The notes under the pieces were generated by a model. It did no database searches and was not told the DNA's origin. It was given only the letters and a program-made list of their open reading frames with translations. A stretch of 5,841 bases of DNA from Gammaproteobacteria bacterium (GTDB taxonomy: Bacteria; Pseudomonadota; Gammaproteobacteria; UBA9214). The position numbers and the translations under genes were made by a program. Below are positions 1 to 5,841 of this stretch, in pieces (the first letter of the stretch is position 1; each line of letters begins with the position of its first letter). The stretch lies in NCBI GenBank assembly GCA_029881775.1, contig JAOULY010000148.1, forward strand, positions 1-5,841. Direction: 5' to 3'.

Positions 1-409
1 CACTGAAGGCCAGGCAGAAACACACGGTGTAGAAATTTAACCAGCCACGGCCGTTAACCACTGCTTTGCGCAGCAGGATTTCACGCGCGAGAATCGCCGG
101 GACGAAGCCCTGCACAAAGTGTCCCACCTTGTCGTAGTGATTACGCTGCCAGTCGAACATTTCGGCCAAACGGTCGAACAGCGGCACTTCGGCATAGGTG
201 TAATGGCCGCCGACCATGAGGATGATGCAGTGGACAAGCACCAGCACGTAGGCAAGCGCGGTCAGCGGGAACGTCCGCCGGGTGAGTGCCAGCACCAGCA
301 GGCCAATGATGGCCGGCAGCACTTCAAGGAACCAGGTAAAGGTATCCGCCGGGTCAATCGCAGACCAGCCGAACACCGACATAAAGACCAGTAACCAGCC
401 TAGCTGCAT
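1..409 (-). CDS. DUF2238 / YjdF-like inner membrane protein, 3' end cut by window
   Basis: This is the N-terminal part of a multi-pass inner membrane protein of the DUF2238 (YjdF) family, whose function is unknown. From the ATG at 409, 136 residues are visible out of about 200 expected. Family blocks are present: WSAIDPADTFTWFLEVLP (15-32), ILMVGGHYTYAEVPLF (63-78) and NHYDKVGHFVQGFVPAILAR (90-109). Hydrophobic helices are predicted at about 2-15, 31-43 and 51-68, with another beginning near 124. The His, Asp and Tyr residues of the central block are strongly conserved in the family, but their role is not known. The start is uncertain: an in-frame GTG at 430 would add VAGAVTA, and neither candidate has a good Shine-Dalgarno. 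The best ribosome site nearby drives a short out-of-frame ORF at 453-400, so the real N-terminus may be coupled to it or frameshifted. The gene follows amgK by 90 nt on the same strand. No link between its role and amgK can be read from the sequence. Confidence 0.88.
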   Translation of the reverse strand, partial: MQLGWLLVFMSVFGWSAIDPADTFTWFLEVLPAIIGLLVLALTRRTFPLTALAYVLVLVHCIILMVGGHYTYAEVPLFDRLAEMFDWQRNHYDKVGHFVQGFVPAILAREILLRKAVVNGRGWLNFYTVCFCLAFS

Positions 410-453
410 AGCGGTGACCGCGCCGGCCACGGACGATTTGTTATGCTGCGCAT
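400..453 (-). other. 17-codon ORF with good ribosome binding site, overlapping the DUF2238 start
   Basis: ATG at 453-451 is preceded by GAGG (462-459) with 5 nt between. The frame encodes MRSITNRPWPARSPLCS and stops at TAG 402-400, inside the first codons of DUF2238 (ATG 409-407), which lies in another frame. It may be a leader peptide whose translation delivers ribosomes to DUF2238. It may instead be the true N-terminus of DUF2238 broken by one missing base: a basic, short lead ahead of the first membrane helix would be normal, and one extra base near 418-421 would join the two frames. The sequence cannot decide between these. Confidence 0.4.
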
Positions 454-456
454 AAC
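440..456. repeat. Perfect inverted repeat GTTATGC-N3-GCATAAC over the small-ORF start codon
   Basis: The two 7-bp arms (456-450 and 446-440 on the minus strand) are exact complements around a GCA spacer, and they include the ATG at 453-451. In RNA this could fold as a 7-bp stem with a 3-nt loop, hiding the start codon but leaving the Shine-Dalgarno free. In DNA it has the form of a binding site for a dimeric regulator. It is not an intrinsic terminator, since no T-run follows on either strand. Confidence 0.5.
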
Positions 457-458
457 TT

Positions 459-462
459 CCTC
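459..462 (-). promoter_or_regulatory. Shine-Dalgarno of the 17-codon ORF
   Basis: On the minus strand TGAGGAAGTTATG places GAGG 5 nt before the ATG at 453. It is the clearest ribosome site seen ahead of any start in the window, yet the frame it opens is not the DUF2238 frame. This makes the DUF2238 start doubtful. Confidence 0.55.
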
Positions 463-499
463 ACATTCAACTGATTTCGTTTCTTTTCCAGTTCCCGCT

Positions 500-1483
500 T
501 TACAGTCGGCCCAACACTTCTTTATCGATGAACACACACAACGGCGCAAGCTCCGGCTGCCGCTCGGCCAGGTCAGTGATATACGACAGCGTGCGCGGGA
601 TATCGGCCAGGTAGCCGGGCTTGCCGTCGCGGTGATTCAGGCGCGCGAAGATGCCGGCGGCCTTGAGGTGGCGCTGCGCACCCATGAGGTCGAACCAGCG
701 CAGGAACAGCGCGGGATCGTCGTGTTCTTTCCTCAGTATGCCGGACTGCAGCGCCAGCTGCTGATAGCCCAGCGCCCAGTCGTCCACCTGCTCAACCGGC
801 CACTTGATATAGCAGTCACGCAACAGGGACACGAGGTCGTAGGTTACGGGGCCGAGCATCGCGTCCTGGAAATCGAGGATGCCGGGATTGTTGCTGGCGG
901 TCACCATCAGGTTGCGTGAATGGTAGTCGCGGTGAACAAAGACCTTCGGCTGGGCCAGCGCATTGTCGATCAGCAAGGCAAACGCATCATCCAGCATGCC
1001 GTTTTGCGCATCCGTGAGAGACAGGCCAAGGTGTTTACCGACCAGCCATTCGCGAAACAATTCCATCTCGCGTGACAACAGTTCACGGTCGTACAACGGC
1101 AACTCGCCGGTCGGGCAGGCCTGGATAACAGCCAGCCCCGCCAGCGCATCAGCATACAGGCGCTCGCGGCTGTCATCATCGAGCGCGTCCAGGTACAGCT
1201 CGCTGCCCAGGTCCGACAACAGCAGGAAGCCCTGCGACAGGTCGGCATCGATGACCTCGGGCACGTTCAGGCCGGCATCGAACAACAGTCGCGAGACGGT
1301 TACAAACGGTCGCGAGTCTTCCCTGGCTGGCGGCGCATCCATGACGATGAAATTCTCGCCATTGTGTACCACGCGGAGATAGCGCCGGAAGCTGGCGTCA
1401 CTCGACGCCGGGTTGATGGTGTAGTCACGGAATTCGAGTTCGGATTCGAGCCAGCGTTTCAGTGCGTCAAGACGTTCGGGCAA
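500..1483 (-). CDS. amgK: AmgK-type anomeric MurNAc/GlcNAc kinase (aminoglycoside phosphotransferase fold)
   Basis: This is probably the cytoplasmic kinase that uses ATP to phosphorylate the anomeric hydroxyl of N-acetylmuramate and N-acetylglucosamine in peptidoglycan recycling; MurU then makes UDP-MurNAc. The 327-residue length fits the family (about 330-340). The N-terminus PASSDASFRRYLRV (25-38), IVMDAPPAREDSRPF (46-60) and GFLLLSDLG (85-93) are typical AmgK sequence. The catalytic loop VFVHRDYHSRNLM (181-193) supplies H184, D186 and N191, and LDFQDA (203-208) supplies the metal-binding D204. TTG at 1483 is the only reasonable start: upstream in frame there is no ATG, GTG or TTG before the TAG at 1537-1535, and the N-terminus aligns well from there. 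No strong Shine-Dalgarno precedes it. The gene sits 103 nt after the efflux permease and ahead of DUF2238; murU, its usual neighbour in Pseudomonas, is not beside it. A related small-molecule kinase with a different substrate is the main alternative. Confidence 0.88.
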   Translation of the reverse strand: MPERLDALKRWLESELEFRDYTINPASSDASFRRYLRVVHNGENFIVMDAPPAREDSRPFVTVSRLLFDAGLNVPEVIDADLSQGFLLLSDLGSELYLDALDDDSRERLYADALAGLAVIQACPTGELPLYDRELLSREMELFREWLVGKHLGLSLTDAQNGMLDDAFALLIDNALAQPKVFVHRDYHSRNLMVTASNNPGILDFQDAMLGPVTYDLVSLLRDCYIKWPVEQVDDWALGYQQLALQSGILRKEHDDPALFLRWFDLMGAQRHLKAAGIFARLNHRDGKPGYLADIPRTLSYITDLAERQPELAPLCVFIDKEVLGRL

Positions 1484-1561
1484 TTTGGCTACCGTTTTGT
1501 TCGGTTTGAAGAAAGCTGCGATGAGGTGGAAATACTACTACCGATTGCCCGCTGATGCCAC

Positions 1562-1584
1562 GCGACACGCGCAGCCTGTGTCGC
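1562..1584. repeat. Inverted repeat GCGACAC-N9-GTGTCGC after the permease stop codon
   Basis: Exact 7-bp arms lie at 1562-1568 and 1578-1584 with a 9-nt loop, starting 2 nt after the permease stop codon. Position and symmetry suggest an RNA stem-loop in the permease-amgK gap. No T-run follows on the minus strand, so it is not a classical rho-independent terminator. It may act in 3'-end protection or partial termination, or have no function. Confidence 0.4.
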
Positions 1585-1586
1585 CG

Positions 1587-4500
1587 TCAAACGTCTTCCG
1601 CCGGCGGGAACAGCGCCCGCTTGCGTGCACAACTCCACTCGCGCAGGTCATCGCCGATCAGGTACAGGCAGGGAATGGCAATCAGGATAATCGCCGTTGC
1701 GAACAACAGGCCGAAGCCGAGACTGACCGCCATGGGCGACAGGAAGGCGGTCTGGCCGGTGGCAAAGAAAATCAGCGGCGACACACCGAGGAAGGTAGTG
1801 ATACTGGTCAGCATGATCGGGCGCACACGCACACGACCGGCTTCCAGCATGGCCTCGACACGTTCCATGCCCTCGCCACGCATGCGCTTGGCGAAACTCA
1901 CCAGGATCAGCGAATCGTTGACCACGATGCCGGTGAGCGCGAGGAAGCCGATGGCGGACAGGAACTGCAGGTTGTAACCGAACAGCATGTGCCCGAACAC
2001 CACGCCGATCAGTCCGAACGGTATCGCGGCCATTACCACCAGCGGATCCAGCATCGAACGGAACAATGCTGCCAGGATAAAGAAGATGAGTGCCATCGAT
2101 ATAAGCAGCGCATCTTTCATGCCGCTGAACGATTCCGATGCATCCTTTTTCTCGCCCAGGAACAGAAGTTCGTAACCGGGCAGGTCACGCTCGATATCGG
2201 CAAATTCACGGCGCACCAGCTCGGTCACCTCGAGCGGCGTGGTGACCTGGTCATCCACTTCCGCGGTGACGATACCCAGACGCCGGGTATCGCGGCGGCT
2301 GATCGTGTTCATGCCGCGGCCCATGGTGATGGTTGCAACGTCGCCGAGGTAGACCAGCCGCCCGTCATCCAGCACCAGCGGCAGGCGTTCCAGGTCACTG
2401 GTCTCGCGAATCGATTCGGGATAAATCACGCGCACCGGGATGCGCTTGTTGCCGCGCGTGACCTGCACCGCCTCGACGCCGAGGAAACCGGTACGCACGG
2501 CCGCCGCCAGGTCGCCCTGCTGCAGGCCCAGTTCCTTGCCGCGGTTATTGAGCGAGTAGCGGTACTCGAGCTTGCCGGTCTCGAGATTCTGCCGCACGTC
2601 ATGCACGCCGGGCAGGCGTTGCAGGTAACTGACGATATCGCCGGCCCGCTTGCGTAACACGTTCACATCAGTCCCGCTGACACCGACCTCGATGTCCGCG
2701 CCGGCCGGCCCGCCCTGCGGTCGCTGGATGGACATGCGGTGCACCCCGGCAACGGCCTGCAGTTTCTCGCGCAATTCACCCAGGATATCTTCCGTGGCGC
2801 GCGTCCGCTTGCCTTCCCATGCAAACTTGAGACTGACCAGCGGTGAAATAAAGCGCTCGATAAAACCCTCGGGTTTCGCCTTCTCCAGGTCAACGACCAG
2901 CTGGATGTACTGGCTGCCGATCTGGAAACGGTTGAAGTCGATAAAGCTCACGCCGACGTTGGTCAACAGGGTATTGAGTTCATCATCCGACAACGACTCG
3001 AGGATGATCTTCTCCATCGCCACGGCGAGCTTGTCGGTGTCTTCCAGGCTGTAGGTCTGCGGGGCCTCGGCATTGATGAAAAACTGGCCGGTATCGACAT
3101 CGTCGAACAGCTGGAACGGCAAGCGTGTCGACGCATAGATCATGGTGACCATCAGCAACAGCACCGAGAACAGCACCACGAAGTAGCGATTGGCGAGCGA
3201 CCAGCGCAACCAGCCAATGTATCGCTGCAACAACTTGCTCCAGTCAACGCGTCGCTCGCGTGTCTGCCGGGTGTTCTTGCCGGCATGCAGCAGTTCAGCC
3301 GCGTGCGAGGGCAACACCCCAAAGGCTTCCCATAAAGAGCCCAGCAGCGAGGCACTGACGACCACCGGGATCACGGCAATAAACGCACCCATCACGCCCT
3401 TGATGGAAAACATCGGCATGAACGCCGCCACCGTGGTCGCGGTACTGGCCAGCACCGGCCACAACACCTCGTGCGAACCGATGCGCGCGGCCTCGCCTGC
3501 GGGCTTGCCCATCTCCATGTGCCGGTAGACATTCTCGGTGACGATGATGGCGTCATCGACAATCAGGCCGAGCGCTATAAGGAACGCAAACAGCGACACC
3601 ATGTTGATGGTGTAGCCAAGATAATAAATCGCCACCACGGCCACCAGGAACGACACCGGTATCCCCATGGCGGTGATCAGCGCCACGCGGAAATTCAGGA
3701 ACAGGTAGAGCGACAGCAGCACCAGCGTCAGGCCGACCAGCCCGGAGGATTTCACCGTGTTCAGCCGCGTCTTGACGTATATCGACAGGTCGTTGAACAG
3801 GCCGACCTGCAGCGTGGCCGGCAGCTCGCCGCGCAACTCGTCGGCAAAGGCATAGACCGCGTCAGCCACCTTGATGGTGGAGGCTTCCGCTGTCTTGGTA
3901 ACGGTCAGGTTGACCGAGGGTTGCCCGTTGAAACGACCGATGGTGCGCGCCTCCTCCAGGCGCAATTCAATATTCGCCACATCGCCGAGACGCAACTGCC
4001 CGCCCCTGTCGTTGTTGAGCACCATGATGTCCGCGATATGCTCGGGGTCCGGCGGCGCGCCCTTGCCACGCAGCAGGATATCGCCCTCGCGCGCCTTCAG
4101 CGAACCGCCCGGCAGGTCGCGCAGGTTGCCGCGCACCGCCGCCATGACCTGGTTGAGCGAGACCTCGCGCGCCGCCAGCCCGAACGGGTCCACCTCGACC
4201 CAGATTTCCCAGTCGCGGTTACCCGCCAGGCCGACACTGGCCACGCCCGGGATCTGTGCCATGCGCTGCTTGATAAGATCCGCCTGCTCGTACAGGTAAC
4301 CGCGCGACACGTCACCGTACAGGCTCATGCTGATGACCGGGAAACGCGCCTTCACGCGCACCAGTTCGGGCGCTTCGGCTTCGGCAGGCAGGTCGGTGAT
4401 CTGGTCCAGCGCGGTTTGCGCATCGCGCATGTACTGGTCGACGTTGGTGCCGGATTTCAGCGTGATCATGACGGCGGCCATGCCTTCGCTGCTGGTCGAT

Positions 4501-4742
4501 GTCAGCACATCGATCTCGGGCATGCCCTCGAATTCTTCCTCAATCGGAATACTGACCTGGCGCTCGACCTCCTCGGGCGAGGCACCCTCGAACTCGACGT
4601 TGATGCTGACCGCATCGAGCTCGACATTGGGGAACATTTCCTGCGGCATGGAACGCCATGCCAGCACGCCCATGATAATAATGATGACAAGTGACAGGTT
4701 GGTCACCAGCGGATTGCGGATGGAGTAACGGATCAGCCACAT
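1587..4742 (-). CDS. RND efflux permease, AcrB-like (ACR_tran family)
   Basis: This is a proton-driven inner membrane pump of 1051 residues, close to AcrB (1049) and so full length. TM1 lies at about 12-30, followed by the porter opening FPNVELDAVSINVEFEGASPEEVE. TM2-6 span about 334-478 and include GLIVDDAIIVTENV (from 392), with the paired D396/D397 of the proton relay. LWEAFGVLPSH ends TM6. TM7 is at about 521-540, the second porter half at about 541-870, and TM8-12 at about 878-1028. TM10 reads GIVVNDSLILV (938-948), so N942/D943 sit where AcrB has K940/N941. R974 in VRVRP matches AcrB R971. I chose the ATG at 4742 because MWLIRYSIRNP resembles common RND N-termini. An in-frame TTG at 4748 has GCGGG 6 nt upstream and would add two residues. 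The adaptor gene lies 79 nt upstream. Typical substrates are drugs, dyes, bile salts or solvents, but none can be assigned here. Confidence 0.97.
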   Translation of the reverse strand: MWLIRYSIRNPLVTNLSLVIIIIMGVLAWRSMPQEMFPNVELDAVSINVEFEGASPEEVERQVSIPIEEEFEGMPEIDVLTSTSSEGMAAVMITLKSGTNVDQYMRDAQTALDQITDLPAEAEAPELVRVKARFPVISMSLYGDVSRGYLYEQADLIKQRMAQIPGVASVGLAGNRDWEIWVEVDPFGLAAREVSLNQVMAAVRGNLRDLPGGSLKAREGDILLRGKGAPPDPEHIADIMVLNNDRGGQLRLGDVANIELRLEEARTIGRFNGQPSVNLTVTKTAEASTIKVADAVYAFADELRGELPATLQVGLFNDLSIYVKTRLNTVKSSGLVGLTLVLLSLYLFLNFRVALITAMGIPVSFLVAVVAIYYLGYTINMVSLFAFLIALGLIVDDAIIVTENVYRHMEMGKPAGEAARIGSHEVLWPVLASTATTVAAFMPMFSIKGVMGAFIAVIPVVVSASLLGSLWEAFGVLPSHAAELLHAGKNTRQTRERRVDWSKLLQRYIGWLRWSLANRYFVVLFSVLLLMVTMIYASTRLPFQLFDDVDTGQFFINAEAPQTYSLEDTDKLAVAMEKIILESLSDDELNTLLTNVGVSFIDFNRFQIGSQYIQLVVDLEKAKPEGFIERFISPLVSLKFAWEGKRTRATEDILGELREKLQAVAGVHRMSIQRPQGGPAGADIEVGVSGTDVNVLRKRAGDIVSYLQRLPGVHDVRQNLETGKLEYRYSLNNRGKELGLQQGDLAAAVRTGFLGVEAVQVTRGNKRIPVRVIYPESIRETSDLERLPLVLDDGRLVYLGDVATITMGRGMNTISRRDTRRLGIVTAEVDDQVTTPLEVTELVRREFADIERDLPGYELLFLGEKKDASESFSGMKDALLISMALIFFILAALFRSMLDPLVVMAAIPFGLIGVVFGHMLFGYNLQFLSAIGFLALTGIVVNDSLILVSFAKRMRGEGMERVEAMLEAGRVRVRPIMLTSITTFLGVSPLIFFATGQTAFLSPMAVSLGFGLLFATAIILIAIPCLYLIGDDLREWSCARKRALFPPAEDV

Positions 4743-4821
4743 AAGCAAACATTACCCGCAATGGCCGACCGGAGCCTGCGCAACTGCCGGCAGACGCTCC
4801 CGGCGCATGGGGAAGCGGCGC

Positions 4822-5841
4822 TCACCCGGCTGGCTGCACACCGGCCACTGCCGGCGCTACCTGCTCGATTGTCACCGTTTGTCCGTCACTGAGCGCGGCG
4901 ACATCGCGGGTGACGACAACATCGTCCGGGTGAATACCGGCCAGCACGATCTGCAAATCATCGACCCGCTCGCCCAGCGAGACCGCCACCTGTTCCAGCG
5001 TGTCATCCAGGACACGGTAGACGAAGGTATGGCCCTCCTCGAACAGCACGGCCGTCGAGGGAATGGCCGTGACACCGGCACGTGCCTGCAACGGCAGGCG
5101 CACCTGTGCCACCTGGCCGGGTCGCGCATTATTGCCGGCCAGCCGCACCCGCAGGGCATGGGTAAAGGTCACCGGGTCCGGGTCCAGCTGCAGGGCAATC
5201 ACCTCGCCCGGCAGATCGAGACCGTTGACCGACACGGTCACGGCCTGTCCCTGGGTGAGCGACTGCGCCACGTTACCGCGCACCTCGACGTAGAGGTCCA
5301 GGCTCGATGCATCGACCAGTTCGACCACCGTCTGGCTGGGCGTGACGTAGTCACCGCTTTGCACATTGACGCTGTTGACGGTGCCGGCAAACGGCGCCTG
5401 CAGCCTGGTACGTTCCAGGTTACGCGCCGCACGATTGCGCGCCGCCGCTTTCAGCGCGAGACGCGCATCCGCCGAACCGGTGCTGGCCTTGAGTTGCGCC
5501 ACTTCCGATTCCAGCCTGATCAGCTGGATACGTACTTCGTCAAGATGCGATTTCGACACCAGCGATTCCGCGCCGAGCTGTTCGAGGCGAGCGAGGTCAT
5601 TCTTTTGCAGGGCATAGTTCTTGCGCGCAAGTGCAAGCAACTCGCGATCGCGACTGATGTTGCGCGCCTCCTGGACGTGCTGCGCCTCGGCCTCGGCCAG
5701 CGCATCGGCGTAATCACCCGCGGACAACGCCAGCAGCAGCTCGCCGGCTGCCACCGACTGGCCCGGCTCGACCGCGCGCTGCTCCACCTGGCCGGACAAT
5801 TCAAAATGCAGGGCAGCCCTGCGCGCCGGATCCAGCCGCCC
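4822..5841 (-). CDS. RND efflux periplasmic adaptor (membrane fusion protein, HlyD/AcrA type), 5' end cut by window
   Basis: This is the periplasmic adaptor that links an inner membrane RND pump to an outer membrane channel. The frame stays open to the right edge, so the true start and any signal peptide or lipobox lie outside; 339 residues are visible, against roughly 350-400 for the family. A TTG at 5799 is internal and not the start, because the residues before it (RRAALHFELSGQVEQ) already match the usual adaptor opening. Counting from the edge: first lipoyl half about 11-42 (VEPGQSVAAGELL); alpha-hairpin about 45-145, rich in Ala, Leu, Glu and Arg; second lipoyl half about 147-177 (LQAPFAGTV, SGDYV); beta-barrel about 178-255; membrane-proximal domain from about 256 (AIPSTAVLFEEG) to the end. 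The hairpin tip carries RLEQLGAESLVS (85-96), an exact RxxxLxxxxxxS motif. The permease gene follows after 79 nt. The family call is firm; the substrate cannot be told. Confidence 0.95.
   Translation of the reverse strand, partial: GRLDPARRAALHFELSGQVEQRAVEPGQSVAAGELLLALSAGDYADALAEAEAQHVQEARNISRDRELLALARKNYALQKNDLARLEQLGAESLVSKSHLDEVRIQLIRLESEVAQLKASTGSADARLALKAAARNRAARNLERTRLQAPFAGTVNSVNVQSGDYVTPSQTVVELVDASSLDLYVEVRGNVAQSLTQGQAVTVSVNGLDLPGEVIALQLDPDPVTFTHALRVRLAGNNARPGQVAQVRLPLQARAGVTAIPSTAVLFEEGHTFVYRVLDDTLEQVAVSLGERVDDLQIVLAGIHPDDVVVTRDVAALSDGQTVTIEQVAPAVAGVQPAG

Noticed and set aside
119..394. Plus-strand open frame of 91 codons near the left edge
   Set aside because: The minus strand here encodes the conserved DUF2238 blocks, so this frame is a shadow.
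440..456. The inverted repeat as an intrinsic terminator of amgK
   Set aside because: No T-run follows the stem on either strand, and the stem is AT-containing and short.
443..919. Plus-strand open frame of 158 codons opposite amgK
   Set aside because: It mirrors the conserved catalytic part of the kinase and has no credible start context or family resemblance.
1484..1560. Possible promoter for amgK: TAGTAT (1538-1533) with TGGCAT 17 nt upstream
   Set aside because: The -35-like hexamer matches the TTGACA consensus poorly, and no second element supports it.
1485..2657. Plus-strand open frame of 390 codons opposite the permease
   Set aside because: It lies antisense to a certain RND permease gene. 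Its translation is full of His, Gln, Arg and Asp with no recognisable domain, as expected for the opposite strand of a GC-rich gene.
3471..4694. Plus-strand open frame of 407 codons opposite the permease
   Set aside because: It has the same antisense composition, with long His/Gln/Arg/Asp runs and no domain, and lies fully inside the permease gene.
4771..4804. Small GC-rich palindromes in the adaptor-permease gap: CTGCCGGCAG (4784-4793), GGAGC/GCTCC arms (4771-4775, 4796-4800)
   Set aside because: The arms are 5 bp and mutually overlapping in GC-rich sequence. No T-run or conserved site is visible, so chance explains them.

Overview
The window looks like ordinary chromosome from a proteobacterium of moderately high GC, most likely a non-enteric gammaproteobacterium. 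That placement rests on the AmgK-type sugar kinase, the AcrB-like efflux pump and the YjdF-like membrane protein; it is an inference from protein families, and the genus cannot be named.

All four genes lie on the minus strand and read from right to left. From position 5841 downward these are: the 3' part of a periplasmic adaptor (membrane fusion) protein, cut by the right edge; a complete RND permease (4742-1587); a complete AmgK-type anomeric sugar kinase (1483-500); and the N-terminal part of a DUF2238/YjdF-type inner membrane protein, cut by the left edge. The gaps between genes are 79, 103 and 90 nt. The arrangement fits one transcription unit or two overlapping ones. No clear promoter and no stem followed by a T-run was found in any gap. 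There is no gene-free stretch longer than about 100 nt, and I see no RNA genes, mobile elements or CRISPR.

The adaptor and permease form two parts of a tripartite efflux pump. The adaptor has the RxxxLxxxxxxS hairpin motif used to dock on TolC-like channels, but no outer membrane channel gene is in the window. The permease keeps the TM4 Asp-Asp pair of the proton relay but has Asn-Asp where AcrB has Lys-Asn in TM10, as in a large, little-studied AcrB-like subgroup. The kinase belongs to the cell-wall recycling route (MurNAc/GlcNAc 1-phosphate formation). Its usual partner murU is not next to it here.

The most unusual local structure is the amgK-DUF2238 junction. A good Shine-Dalgarno leads into a 17-codon ORF that is out of frame with DUF2238 and ends just inside the DUF2238 start. 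A perfect 7+7 bp inverted repeat covers the start codon of that small ORF. This could be a translational control element, an operator, or the trace of a one-base frameshift. Nothing in the window is strong evidence for an undescribed system.
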